Position numbers and translations under genes: made by a program. Below are positions 9,448-18,499 of a DNA stretch of 64,000 nucleotides, in pieces. The notes beneath the pieces are model-generated. The model saw nothing but the letters and a program-made list of their open reading frames with translations, was not told the origin of the DNA and made no database searches. The stretch's first letter is position 1, and every line of letters begins with the position of its first letter. The DNA comes from IOR16 sp963521065 (GTDB lineage Bacteria > Bacillota > Clostridia > Peptostreptococcales > Anaerovoracaceae): assembly GCA_963521065.1 (NCBI GenBank), contig CAUQTI010000006.1, forward strand, positions 62,001 through 126,000, read 5' to 3'.

Positions 9448-9663
9448 ATGATTAAACTGACTAAATTGAACAATGAGGAATTTATTGTGAACTGCAATCA
9501 AATCCAGATGATCGAGCTGATTCCAGAGGCGAAAATCGTTTTAATGAACCGAGAATTTTTCGTTGTAAGAGAAAGTGCGGAAGAAATTGTTGAAAAAATC
9601 ATTCGTTATAATGCCAAAATTATTGATGCAGCAAATATTACTGTGACTAAGAACCAGGAATAA
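9448..9663 (+). CDS. flbD: FlbD/SwrD-family flagellar protein
   Basis: This 71-residue protein starts MIKLTKLNNEEFIVNCNQIQ and contains the conserved IELIPEAKIVLMNREFFVV, the signature of the small FlbD family encoded between flgE and motA/fliL in Firmicutes. In Bacillus subtilis the homologue SwrD affects motor power. The ATG has GAAAGGATG upstream and follows the hairpin at 9401-9427. Confidence 0.88.
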   Translation: MIKLTKLNNEEFIVNCNQIQMIELIPEAKIVLMNREFFVVRESAEEIVEKIIRYNAKIIDAANITVTKNQE

Positions 9664-9703
9664 ACGAATCTTTTAGGGTAGACGGAAGGAGCAGAGAGAA
9701 TCA

Positions 9704-10564
9704 ATGGATCTTACTAGTATAATTGGGATTATCAGTTGCACATTGCTAGTTATAAGCGGTATCGTGGTCGGAAAGACAGGGGTAAATATCACATCGTTAA
9801 TTAACTTTGCAGATCCGCAAAGTGCATTGATTGTAATTGGTGGTACCTTCGCAGCTCTTTTGGCATCTTTTTCAATGTCCTCCTTCAAAGAGATACCGAA
9901 GCATTTAAAAATAATTATGACAAAAGACAAGCACAACCCAAAGGATTACATTGATGCAATCGTGGGGTGTGCTGAAATTGCCAGAAAAAACGGGTTGCTT
10001 GCATTAGAAGAACACGCGAATGAACAGGACGACCCGTTTTTAAAATCCAGCTTGTTGCTGATTGTAGATGCTATTGATGCTGATAAAGTAAGAGCGATGC
10101 TGGAAGGCGACTTAGGTTATATGAATACGCGCCATGAAGAAGCAGTCTCACTTTATGAAAAAGGATCCGCATTGGCGCCTGCATTTGGTATGATAGGAAC
10201 CTTGATTGGATTAATTAATATGCTTGCAGACTTGGATTTGAGTTCAGAAGATGGTACGGCAACACTTACAGGCGGTATGGCACTCGCCTTAATTACCACT
10301 TTCTACGGCTCCATGCTTGCAAATGTCTTTTTTACTCCCGTTGCAAATAAGTTGCAGGTTCGCCATGAAAGAGAAGTTTTGTGTAAAGAAATTGTAATAG
10401 AGGGGATTTTATCAATTCAATCCGGAGAGAATCCAAAGTTTATCAGAGAAAAATTGATGTCCTTCCTGTCAGAAAAAGATAAGGCAAGCTTGTCTGATTC
10501 CGGGGATGAAGCGGAGGGCGGAAAGAAGCCGAAAAAAGCGAAGAAAGAAAAGAAGAAAAAGTAA
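9704..10564 (+). CDS. motA: Flagellar stator protein MotA
   Basis: MotA and MotB form the ion-driven stator. The 286-residue product has four hydrophobic segments: about residues 3-23 and 34-52, then the pair GSALAPAFGMIGTLIGLINM and ALALITTFYGSMLANVFFTP separated from the first two by the cytoplasmic charged loop that contacts FliG. A lysine-rich tail ends the protein. motB follows after 47 bases with its own AAAGGAG site. Confidence 0.95.
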   Translation: MDLTSIIGIISCTLLVISGIVVGKTGVNITSLINFADPQSALIVIGGTFAALLASFSMSSFKEIPKHLKIIMTKDKHNPKDYIDAIVGCAEIARKNGLLALEEHANEQDDPFLKSSLLLIVDAIDADKVRAMLEGDLGYMNTRHEEAVSLYEKGSALAPAFGMIGTLIGLINMLADLDLSSEDGTATLTGGMALALITTFYGSMLANVFFTPVANKLQVRHEREVLCKEIVIEGILSIQSGENPKFIREKLMSFLSEKDKASLSDSGDEAEGGKKPKKAKKEKKKK

Positions 10565-10611
10565 TTCAGGGGACATTTTTTTTAACTATTATAAAGGAGT
10601 GGGAGCAGAAG

Positions 10612-11466
10612 ATGCAAAAAAAACCTAAGAAGCCGGTTGATAAGAACGCATGGATGAATACATACAGTGATATGGTAACCTTGTTGTTGTGTTTCTTTGT
10701 AATGCTCTTTGCTGCCTCCAGTGTAGATTCCGCTAAATGGTCAGTTTTAGTAAGAGCATTGAATCCGAATGCAAAAGAAGTTTCGCAGATTGTTACAGAG
10801 GAGATGGCAGGCTCAGAAGGCGAGTATCCTCTTTCGTCAGGCGGTAAAGGTTTAATGACGGACGTCACCGAATTTCAAGACTTGTATTATCAGATGGAGG
10901 AATATATAATAGAAAATAAATTGTCTGGCGATGTAGATGTCTATCAGGGAGATGGATATACCTTCATAGCCTTTCGTAACGATGTATTCTTTGATGGAGA
11001 TAGTTACGTCTTAAAGCAGCGGGGAAGAGATGTTTTGACTTTTCTTGCTTCTGGAATCAAGCCGATTCAAGATCAAATAAATGAGATGCGGATTTTGGGA
11101 CATACCAATCAAGCGGATCCGAATAAAGCAAACCCGATTGTAGGCGATCGCTTTTTAGCTTCGAATAGAGCTACGACTGTACTTGTTTATATTCAGGAAA
11201 AAAATGTAATTGATCCTAAAAAATTGGTCGATATTGGATATGGCCAAAATTACCCGATTGCCCCTTTCGTAGAAAAAGAGGATCGGGCTAAAAATAGAAG
11301 AGTTGAAATACTGATTACACAAAGTGAAAAAGTCAGTGTAACTTTGGAAGAGGTATATAAACAAATTGATGAACATGAGAATGTGACATCCGGTCCGGGA
11401 GAGCAGGGAGAATCTGTAGGGCAGCCGTTAATTAACACAAACAATACAGAGAAACAATCACAATAA
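10612..11466 (+). CDS. motB: Flagellar stator protein MotB
   Basis: MotB anchors the stator to peptidoglycan and carries the ion-binding aspartate. A short basic N-terminus is followed by one transmembrane helix with NTYSDMVTLLLCFFVMLFA; Asp20 is the expected ion site. The C-terminal OmpA-like domain includes GHTNQADPNKANPIVGDRF and the terminal KNRRVEILI motif. It is followed within 14 bases by fliM; the fliL gene that often lies here is absent. Confidence 0.95.
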   Translation: MQKKPKKPVDKNAWMNTYSDMVTLLLCFFVMLFAASSVDSAKWSVLVRALNPNAKEVSQIVTEEMAGSEGEYPLSSGGKGLMTDVTEFQDLYYQMEEYIIENKLSGDVDVYQGDGYTFIAFRNDVFFDGDSYVLKQRGRDVLTFLASGIKPIQDQINEMRILGHTNQADPNKANPIVGDRFLASNRATTVLVYIQEKNVIDPKKLVDIGYGQNYPIAPFVEKEDRAKNRRVEILITQSEKVSVTLEEVYKQIDEHENVTSGPGEQGESVGQPLINTNNTEKQSQ

Positions 11467-11479
11467 AGAGGAGAGCAGT

Positions 11480-12484
11480 ATGGGTGATGTTTTAACACAA
11501 AGCCAAATAGATGCCTTATTAAGTGCTGTACAAACAGAGGGATTTGATAAGCAAGATATCGCTAATGGTGCTTCGGAGCCGAAGGTTCGCAAGTACGATT
11601 TTCATACACCCAAAAAATTTACGAAAGATCGTCTGAAATTAGTAAATAGCGTGTATGAAAATTATGCCAGGGTGATTGCCTCACACCTGACGAGTATGCT
11701 TCGCTTAAGTTGTGAAGTGGAATTAGTCGATATTGAAGAGCAGCGTTATTATGAATTCAATAATGCACTGGGTGAAGATGATATCGTAGCCTTTGTAGAC
11801 GGAACGATAAGCGGAATGAATGGTGACGAAGATGAACCATTGATGGTTGACATATCCAAGTCTATCATTTATGCAATTATCGATCGGATGCTTGGAGGTA
11901 CGGGTGATTCGGATGAAGATGATGAAAACGGGGGATATACGGACATAGAACTGACTTTATACGAAAGTGTAATCAAGCATATTGCTCCGCTTATGAGTGA
12001 TGTATGGCAGAACTATTTAGATATCCATTTTAAATTTCGTCGATTGGAGACAAATCCGAGACTCGTACAGGCAGTGGGGATGGATGAAATCGTTGTCATT
12101 GTAATTTTATCCATAAAATTAAAGGATGCGGAAGGAAAAATAAATATTTGCCTGCCGGGAAATATTTTAAATCACGTTTTTGAGGCATTCGAAAGAACAA
12201 AAACCATCAGTAAAAAGAGAGAACAGCAAGAAGAGCCCGAACGGATTGCGCTAGCAAAAAGCGTAGAAGAATCCGCTTTGGATGTAAAGGCCTTATTGGG
12301 GGAAGCCTTAATCAGCTTGGAAGATTTATACCAGCTCAAGGTCGACGATGTCCTGAATTTACATGTTTCAAAGAATTCGGATGTCTATGTGTGTGTAGAA
12401 GAAGAGCCGTGGTTTAAAGGGAAATTAGGCGTTTATAAGGAGAATATGGCAATCAAGTTAGATGGAACGATTGTAAAAAACTAG
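11480..12484 (+). CDS. fliM: Flagellar motor switch protein FliM
   Basis: FliM is the C-ring protein that binds phospho-CheY. The N-terminal docking peptide LTQSQIDALLSAV is intact at residues 5-17, followed by the CheC-like middle domain with RMLGGTGD and the C-terminal SpoA domain (LLGEALISLEDLYQLKVDDVL). Length 334 is standard. A GAGGAGAG site precedes ATG 11480. Confidence 0.96.
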   Translation: MGDVLTQSQIDALLSAVQTEGFDKQDIANGASEPKVRKYDFHTPKKFTKDRLKLVNSVYENYARVIASHLTSMLRLSCEVELVDIEEQRYYEFNNALGEDDIVAFVDGTISGMNGDEDEPLMVDISKSIIYAIIDRMLGGTGDSDEDDENGGYTDIELTLYESVIKHIAPLMSDVWQNYLDIHFKFRRLETNPRLVQAVGMDEIVVIVILSIKLKDAEGKINICLPGNILNHVFEAFERTKTISKKREQQEEPERIALAKSVEESALDVKALLGEALISLEDLYQLKVDDVLNLHVSKNSDVYVCVEEEPWFKGKLGVYKENMAIKLDGTIVKN

Positions 12485-12503
12485 GTCGTCGGAGGAAATA
12501 TTT

Positions 12504-13898
12504 ATGAGTGAAAAAAATGCAAAAATATTCAACGAAATGGAAATAGATGCGATTGGTGAGATTTTAAATATTAGCTTAGGCTCTTCCGCTACGGCTGTTT
12601 CGGACATGTTGGAGCGGCGTGTTGATATCACGACTCCAAAAGTCAGAGTATTGGATATTAACGAGTTTGAGTTTACTTCTTTAGAACCTGCAATTGCAGT
12701 TGAAATTACATATGTAGAAGGCCTATCTGGGAATAATATCATGCTGCTAAAGCGGACCGATGTTAAGAACATTCTAGAATTGTTGATGCATACAGAAATC
12801 TCGGATGAAGAATTTGAGCTGGATGAAATGAGTATGAGTGCCGTTTGTGAGGTTATGAATCAAATGATGGGAGCCTCCGCTACTGCATTGGCTGAGTTCT
12901 TAGGAGAGGTAATTAATATATCGACTCCCGTCTCTTTTGAAGTGGAAGAGTCGATGGATTTTAAGAAGAAGTATTTTACACCAGATGAACCAATGGTGGT
13001 AGTTTCTTTTAAATTGGATATCGAAGGGTGCCTTCACAGTGAATTTATGACTTTGATGGAGATACAGCTTGCAAAGCGACTTGTTTCTTCTTTTGGGCTT
13101 AGTGATATCAATGAAAATGGTGAAGTAAATCTAATCCAGCCTGTGGGAATGCAGATGAATGAAGAAATTCAGGTGCAAGCTGCCGACAGCATTCAGGCAG
13201 AGTCAAAAAGCCGTGCAATGTCACAGGAAGAAATTGAGCAGATGATGGCTCAGATGTCAAATACAACGGATTCTGAAAAAACAGCAGAGGCAGCGCCTTC
13301 CTCGAAGAGCATGTCACAGGAAGAAATTGAACAGATGATGATGCAGCAACAGCCAATGATGCAGCAACAGCCTATGATGCAGCAACAGCCGATGATGCAA
13401 CAACAGCCTATGATGCAACAACAGCCAATGATGCAGCAACAGCCTATGATGCAACAACAGCCGATGATGCAACAACAACCGATGATGCAACAACAACCGA
13501 TGATGCAACAACAACCGATGATGCAGCAGCAGCCAATGATGCAGCAGCAGCCTAGAATCATTGATATGCAGTATATTTCAAAAGAGAATCCATCCGGGAA
13601 CTTAGTAAAACTGAATGTAGAGGAAAAATCTAACCTAGATTTGATTATGCAGGTACCGTTACAGGTTTCTGTTGAAATTGGAAGGACAAAGAAATCAGTA
13701 AAAGATATTTTGAGTTTTACAAAAGGCACTCTCATTGTACTAGATAAGATGGCCGGCGATCAAATTGATATTTATGTAAACGGGCAAGCCGTTGCAAAAG
13801 GAGATGTTGTCGTTGTTGACGATTCCTTTGGTGTCCGAATTACGGAGATTTTAAAAGGGCATGAATTATTATTTAAGGATTCAAATATGAAATCTTAA
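12504..13898 (+). CDS. fliY: Flagellar motor switch phosphatase FliY
   Basis: FliY is a C-ring protein with CheY-phosphate phosphatase activity. Residues 1-200 form a CheC-like domain with both active-site patterns intact: Asp15/Glu19/Asn22 and Ser112/Glu116/Asn119. Two near-identical peptides, SQEEIEQMM, lie at about 240 and 271 and resemble the CheY-docking EID peptide of FliM. Residues 279-350 are 12 perfect MMQQQP repeats. A FliN/SpoA domain fills about 370-460. At 464 residues it is longer than the usual FliY (about 380), and the repeat accounts for most of the excess. Confidence 0.94.
   Translation: MSEKNAKIFNEMEIDAIGEILNISLGSSATAVSDMLERRVDITTPKVRVLDINEFEFTSLEPAIAVEITYVEGLSGNNIMLLKRTDVKNILELLMHTEISDEEFELDEMSMSAVCEVMNQMMGASATALAEFLGEVINISTPVSFEVEESMDFKKKYFTPDEPMVVVSFKLDIEGCLHSEFMTLMEIQLAKRLVSSFGLSDINENGEVNLIQPVGMQMNEEIQVQAADSIQAESKSRAMSQEEIEQMMAQMSNTTDSEKTAEAAPSSKSMSQEEIEQMMMQQQPMMQQQPMMQQQPMMQQQPMMQQQPMMQQQPMMQQQPMMQQQPMMQQQPMMQQQPMMQQQPMMQQQPRIIDMQYISKENPSGNLVKLNVEEKSNLDLIMQVPLQVSVEIGRTKKSVKDILSFTKGTLIVLDKMAGDQIDIYVNGQAVAKGDVVVVDDSFGVRITEILKGHELLFKDSNMKS
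13338..13553 (+). repeat. Tandem 18-bp repeat, 12 units, inside fliY
   Basis: Twelve in-frame 18-base units (ATGATGCARCARCARCCN) encode MMQQQP. Units differ only at third codon positions (CAG/CAA, CCA/CCT/CCG), so the peptide is perfectly kept while the DNA has drifted. Unit gain or loss would not shift the frame. Confidence 0.97.
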
Positions 13899-13910
13899 AG
13901 GGGAAACGCT

Positions 13911-14252
13911 GTGATTGAATTAATTTTAGCCATACTTGCGATGGCAGGGGTTATTTATTTGAGTTATTTATTCAGTAAATATCTGGCCTCAAGCACTTCA
14001 AAGATAAACAATGCAAAGTATATGAAAGTGGTTGATCGACTTCCCATTGGGCAGGATCGATCTGTTATCATATTACAAATAGGCGATAAACATTATTTGA
14101 TTGGGAATGCATCTCAATCAATTGAAATTTTAGCGGAATTATCAGAGGAGCAATTAGTTGAGCTCCCAAATGAGTCTTATTTAGCTTTGAATTCCGATTC
14201 GTTTAAAAATGCTCTAAATGGGATACTTAGTAAGAAGACAAAGGAGAAATGA
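13911..14252 (+). CDS. fliO: Flagellar biosynthesis protein FliO
   Basis: FliO helps FliP form the export gate. The 113-residue product has one N-terminal transmembrane helix (about residues 2-21) and a small cytoplasmic domain with VVDRLPIGQDRSVIILQIG and HYLIG, the FliO pattern. The start is GTG 13911, preceded by AAAGGGGA. It sits in the fixed order fliY-fliO-fliP. Confidence 0.9.
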   Translation: MIELILAILAMAGVIYLSYLFSKYLASSTSKINNAKYMKVVDRLPIGQDRSVIILQIGDKHYLIGNASQSIEILAELSEEQLVELPNESYLALNSDSFKNALNGILSKKTKEK

Positions 14253-14265
14253 GGGATAGTCTTTC

Positions 14266-14922
14266 ATGTTAGATTCATTGGTCAATATAAATGGGAATCA
14301 TGTTCAAACTTTGGAGCTAATGGTTATACTCACGATTATCACCTTGCTTCCGTCTATCATCGTAATGATGACCTCATTTACAAGAATTATCATTGTGTTG
14401 TCAATTTTACGAAACGCATTGGGCTTGCAGCAAACACCGCCGAATATGGTGCTGACCGGGATTGCGTTATTTCTCTCCCTCTTCATCATGTCACCTGTGA
14501 TGCAGGATATCAATTCTGAGGCGTACGAACCTTATCAGCAGGGGCAGATTACACAAGAAGTAGCACTAGAGAAAGCAGCCGTTCCTATGAAAGAATTTAT
14601 GCTGGCACAAACCAAGATTGATACCTTGAATATGTTTTTGGAATTTGCAGACAAAGAAGCTCCGGAGAACTTAGAGGAGCTGTCCATGACAATTGTAATT
14701 CCTGCATTTATGACAAGTGAATTGAGCCGTGCATTCACAATGGGCTTTTTAATTTTTATCCCTTTTTTAATCATAGATATTATCGTATCCAGTACACTAA
14801 TGTCTATGGGAATGATTATGCTTCCTCCGGCAATGATTTCACTGCCGTTTAAGATACTATTGTTTGTTGTTATAAATGGCTGGGATTTACTTTTCTCTAC
14901 TTTAGTGAAAAGTTTCAATTGA
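14266..14922 (+). CDS. fliP: Flagellar export gate protein FliP
   Basis: FliP is the main pentameric component of the type III gate. The conserved segment SFTRIIIVLSILRNALGLQQ followed by TPPNMVLTGIALFL is present, as is the C-terminal pair of helices with SSTLMSMGMIMLPPAMISLPFK. Length is 218; no cleavable signal peptide precedes the first helix, unlike the enterobacterial form. Confidence 0.96.
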   Translation: MLDSLVNINGNHVQTLELMVILTIITLLPSIIVMMTSFTRIIIVLSILRNALGLQQTPPNMVLTGIALFLSLFIMSPVMQDINSEAYEPYQQGQITQEVALEKAAVPMKEFMLAQTKIDTLNMFLEFADKEAPENLEELSMTIVIPAFMTSELSRAFTMGFLIFIPFLIIDIIVSSTLMSMGMIMLPPAMISLPFKILLFVVINGWDLLFSTLVKSFN

Positions 14923-14952
14923 TGACAGCCGATAGGAGTTGAGAAAACGGAA

Positions 14953-15213
14953 ATGACCATTTCAAGTGCGCTTCAAATTATGCAAGAAGCAATCGTGCTG
15001 GCGACAAAGCTGGCGGCACCAATGTTATTGATTAGCATGCTGGTCGGATTGATTATATCTATTTTTCAAGCTGCAACGCAGATCCATGAGCAGACGATTA
15101 CATTTGTTCCAAAACTGCTTTTAATTGCGATTATATTGCTGGCAGGGGGATCGTGGATGTTAGAATCACTAATGGATTTTACACATCAAATTTTTTATCT
15201 GATGCAGAAATAG
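14953..15213 (+). CDS. fliQ: Flagellar export gate protein FliQ
   Basis: FliQ is a small gate subunit with two transmembrane helices. In 86 residues these span about 17-38 and 50-70, with the family's LISIFQAATQIHEQTITFVPK between them. The ATG follows TAGGAGTTGAG. fliR begins 12 bases after the stop. Confidence 0.96.
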   Translation: MTISSALQIMQEAIVLATKLAAPMLLISMLVGLIISIFQAATQIHEQTITFVPKLLLIAIILLAGGSWMLESLMDFTHQIFYLMQK

Positions 15214-15225
15214 GAATTGGGCTTT

Positions 15226-15990
15226 ATGATTAGTGTGGCAGAATTAACCGGAATTGCTCTTGTATTCATGCGAATGACAGGATGCATTTTATTTAATCCT
15301 CTTTTAGGAGGGAAAAATTTCCCTTCTATCTTTAAAGCAGGGCTTATTATCATGCTTACCCTGGTGATTTTTACATTTTCTCCTCCGCAGGGAATTGACA
15401 CTGCAAATTCGATTACGCTTATGGTTTTAATGGTAAAAGAGTTTATCGTAGGGTATACAATAGGCTTTATCTGTACGTTGTTCTCCTATGTAATTATTTT
15501 CGGCGGAGAATTGATGGACATGCAAATGGGTATTTCCATGTCCAAGATTTATGACCCGCAAAGTAATGTTTCTATGTCATTAAGCGCAACCTTCTTTAAT
15601 ATTACATATATGTTTTTATTTTTTAATACGGAAGCTCATTTAAATCTAATAAAGCTGTTTTTAACATCAGGTGAATTGCTTCCTTATGGTGAACTGCAGA
15701 TACATACGGAACTGACAGGACATATTATTGATATTTTTTGTCAATGCACCGTTTTAGCTATAAAATTAGCAATGCCGATTTTAGCAACACAATTTCTTAT
15801 GGAAATCGGTGTAGGTATTCTTATGAAAGCAATCCCTCAAATTAATGTATTTGTGGTGAATATTCAAGCAAAATTATTTGTGGGATTACTCCTTTTAGTC
15901 TTTATTTTTTCTCCGGTAGTTTCATTTTTAGGGAAAACAATAGAGCTAATGTTTGACGCAATCCATGCCAGTTTGTATTTTTTCCGTTAA
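15226..15990 (+). CDS. fliR: Flagellar export gate protein FliR
   Basis: FliR completes the FliPQR gate. The 254-residue protein is very hydrophobic with about six membrane segments and keeps the family features RMTGCILFNPLLGG near the N-terminus, GELMDMQMGISMSKIYDPQ in the middle and PQINVFVVNIQAKLFVGL near the end. I chose ATG 15226 (GGAA upstream); an in-frame TTG at 15217 lies too close to that site. Confidence 0.95.
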   Translation: MISVAELTGIALVFMRMTGCILFNPLLGGKNFPSIFKAGLIIMLTLVIFTFSPPQGIDTANSITLMVLMVKEFIVGYTIGFICTLFSYVIIFGGELMDMQMGISMSKIYDPQSNVSMSLSATFFNITYMFLFFNTEAHLNLIKLFLTSGELLPYGELQIHTELTGHIIDIFCQCTVLAIKLAMPILATQFLMEIGVGILMKAIPQINVFVVNIQAKLFVGLLLLVFIFSPVVSFLGKTIELMFDAIHASLYFFR

Positions 15991-16005
15991 AGGGGGGAGA
16001 GTCAA

Positions 16006-17067
16006 TTGGATAACGGTTCTAAAACCGAGAAAGCCACGTCGAAAAAACGGAGAGACGAGCGAAAAAAGGGAAATATATTTTCCAGTAAGGATGTAACGAC
16101 TGTTCTTTCTTTAGGAATGGTATTTTTTACAGTTAAATTAATGTTTCCAATTATCTATGAAAAGATTACAGGGTGCATTTATTATTATATTAACGGGATT
16201 TATGAAATAGAGACCTTATCTCTTACGGGAAGCCGAGAGATATTGAAAGACAGCATGGGAAATATCGCCGTTATCATGACGCCGATTTTTGCGGTATCTA
16301 TTTTAGCAGGAGTTGTAGGTACTGGAATGCAGACACGCTTTCTCTTTTCTCAGGACAGTCTGAAGCCGAAATTTAACCGTTTGAACCCACTGGAAGGGAT
16401 AAAGAAGATACTATCCTTAAAAAGCTTGATTGAGGTGCTTAAAGGGCTAATTAAAATCTCAATCATCGGTTATATATTGTATGTTTTTTTTAAAAAACGC
16501 GCTGTAGAGATGGTTCAGACTTTATTTTGGGGAATTGAAGGTTCGGTTTCTTACGTTTTAAACGCGACCATGAGCATGGTATACATGGTATGCATTGTTT
16601 TTATATTTATTGCCGGGTTGGACTTTTTATACCAGAGATGGGACTATGAACGGCAGATTCGAATGACAAAGCAAGAGGTAAAAGAAGAATATAAGCAGAT
16701 GGAGGGAGATCCTAAGGTCAAAGGCAAGATTAAGGAACTGCAGCGAAAGATGGCGATGTCTCGGATGATGCAGGCTGTTCCGGATGCCGATGTAATTATT
16801 CGTAATCCGACACATTATGCAGTTGCGCTAAAGTATGATATTGAAAAGGATGCAGCACCTTATGTGGTAGCGAAAGGACAGGATGAGTTGGCACTTCGAA
16901 TTGTACGAATTGCCGAAGATGCAGGTGTTTTTGTAATGGAGAATAAGGAGTTAACCCGAGCTATTTATGCGGCTTCCTCCTTAGATCAAGAAATTCCTTT
17001 GGAGTATTATGGTGCAGTCGCTGAAATATTAGCATTAGTATATAAAATACGAGGAGAAAACGTGTAA
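16006..17067 (+). CDS. flhB: Flagellar export switch protein FlhB
   Basis: FlhB selects export substrates and switches from hook to filament proteins after self-cleavage. The 353 residues comprise a basic N-terminus (KTEKATSKKRRDERKKGN), four transmembrane helices, and a cytoplasmic domain with the autocleavage motif NPTH at 267-270. Translation starts at TTG 16006 after AGGGGGGAGAG. The two downstream genes relate to FliK and to the FlhB C-terminus. Confidence 0.97.
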   Translation: MDNGSKTEKATSKKRRDERKKGNIFSSKDVTTVLSLGMVFFTVKLMFPIIYEKITGCIYYYINGIYEIETLSLTGSREILKDSMGNIAVIMTPIFAVSILAGVVGTGMQTRFLFSQDSLKPKFNRLNPLEGIKKILSLKSLIEVLKGLIKISIIGYILYVFFKKRAVEMVQTLFWGIEGSVSYVLNATMSMVYMVCIVFIFIAGLDFLYQRWDYERQIRMTKQEVKEEYKQMEGDPKVKGKIKELQRKMAMSRMMQAVPDADVIIRNPTHYAVALKYDIEKDAAPYVVAKGQDELALRIVRIAEDAGVFVMENKELTRAIYAASSLDQEIPLEYYGAVAEILALVYKIRGENV

Positions 17068-17089
17068 AAAGTGAGAAGGAGTAAATAGT

Positions 17090-18499
17090 ATGGTGGATCT
17101 TTTAAGAGTTGACACGCCTGTAACCGGCAATGATACTGCGAGCCGGCTAAAGCCGCATCAAAACCCGCAGCAAGAGCAGCTATATAATGTTGCAGACCCT
17201 TCCAGAGTCGCGAAAACACAGGATCAGAATGTAAATGCTGATCGGCAGCCGAATCAATATATAAAGAATATGGATTCTAATTTTGATAAGTTTATGCAAG
17301 CGGTTCGGAACCTGACAAGTTTAACTGAAACGTATGGCGAGATGTTTTTTTCTAAGCTTGGAAGTCAGGTAAATTCCGGCTTGGGCGCGGAATTTACCGA
17401 AGAACTGGCACAATATATGAACCTGTTGCAAATGACAGATAAAGAATTACTCCGTTTTCTTCAAAACCAGAAGAGCAGTGCAATTAAATTCTCCGGTCCG
17501 TTTTTTGATTTGCTTCGGCAGACCGTAAAAGAAAGTGGATCAAATGAACTGAAAAATGCAGTTTTGGATTTTCTGCGCAGGTACGACAGTATGTCGTCGG
17601 GAAATCACATTTTGAAAAACATGATTTCAAACCTCAAAAATATTGCAGCAAATATGCCGCAATCAAAGGGAAGCCAATTAAACAGCATGATTGAAGAATT
17701 GAGTATGCAAAATGCAGCTGGACACAACAAAGAGAATTTGGCAGTGCTGAAGAATGAAATACTTCCTTTTCTTGCAAATTATGTGAGCAGTACGAAGGAC
17801 TTTGGGATGGCACGCGATATTATGGCGGTATTGACCCTAAATATTGCAAGGTATGAATGTGGCGAGCAAGAAGCATTTTTACAGTCTTTTTTTACTCTAA
17901 TGGGATTTCGTGAAGTTGCGAAAAAGCTTCCGGGTGTCGATTTAGAAGCATTAAAAAATCGCTTGATGTCCGATATGGTGAATGAAAATACCCGCCTGTT
18001 AGACCATTTAGCAACTCTTATTTCAAAGGGAGTTAACGGAGGTGCAGGGATAGAAAGTAAAGCAATCTTTGAAAATATGCTCTCTGCTTTATTATTAAAT
18101 GAAAGTGTGTATATGCCGCTTGTACATATGACAATACCGGCTGAGGTGAATGGAAGACAGTTTTTCTCAGAAATATGGGCCGATCCGGATGATAGAAGTG
18201 AAAAGGGAGGAAGCGGGGGCCGGGCTGTTAAAATATTAGTCAAGTTTGACATTCGTGATTTGGGTTACTTTGAAATGATTTTATTTTCAAAAGATGAGAA
18301 GTTAGATTTGGAACTATACTATCCGGAGACACTTGAATCAAAGGAAAAAGAAATTTCTCAAGGAATTTCTGAAATCGTTGCAAAAAACCAATTATCCTTC
18401 CGTAGCTTTGTACTGGGCAAATGCATTGCTCCCAAAAGTATATCAGAAGTATTTCCAAAATTGTATGAAGGGAGGAATGCAATTAATGTCACTGTATAG
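17090..18499 (+). CDS. YlqG-like protein with FliK-type C-terminal domain
   Basis: This 469-residue protein has no signal peptide. The N-terminal 75 residues are Asn/Gln/Asp-rich, the middle is alpha-helical, and the C-terminal 130 residues hold a beta-strand pair (ILVKFDIRDLGYFEMILFS, then KLDLELYYP) and a helix (EKEISQGISEIVAKNQL) laid out like the FliK Flg_hook domain. Position before a FlhB-C-terminal homologue matches B. subtilis ylqG-ylqH. I infer a second FliK-like protein; its function is unproven. The end overlaps the next gene by 14 bases. Confidence 0.7.
   Translation: MVDLLRVDTPVTGNDTASRLKPHQNPQQEQLYNVADPSRVAKTQDQNVNADRQPNQYIKNMDSNFDKFMQAVRNLTSLTETYGEMFFSKLGSQVNSGLGAEFTEELAQYMNLLQMTDKELLRFLQNQKSSAIKFSGPFFDLLRQTVKESGSNELKNAVLDFLRRYDSMSSGNHILKNMISNLKNIAANMPQSKGSQLNSMIEELSMQNAAGHNKENLAVLKNEILPFLANYVSSTKDFGMARDIMAVLTLNIARYECGEQEAFLQSFFTLMGFREVAKKLPGVDLEALKNRLMSDMVNENTRLLDHLATLISKGVNGGAGIESKAIFENMLSALLLNESVYMPLVHMTIPAEVNGRQFFSEIWADPDDRSEKGGSGGRAVKILVKFDIRDLGYFEMILFSKDEKLDLELYYPETLESKEKEISQGISEIVAKNQLSFRSFVLGKCIAPKSISEVFPKLYEGRNAINVTV

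Noticed and set aside
13338..13553. Regular repeat array as CRISPR
   Set aside because: Units are contiguous with no spacers and code in frame within fliY.
13250..13735. Minus-strand cysteine-rich frame with repeated IGCCCI
   Set aside because: It is the antisense reading of the fliY hexapeptide repeat, with no ribosome site and no family; the plus-strand fliY fully explains the region.
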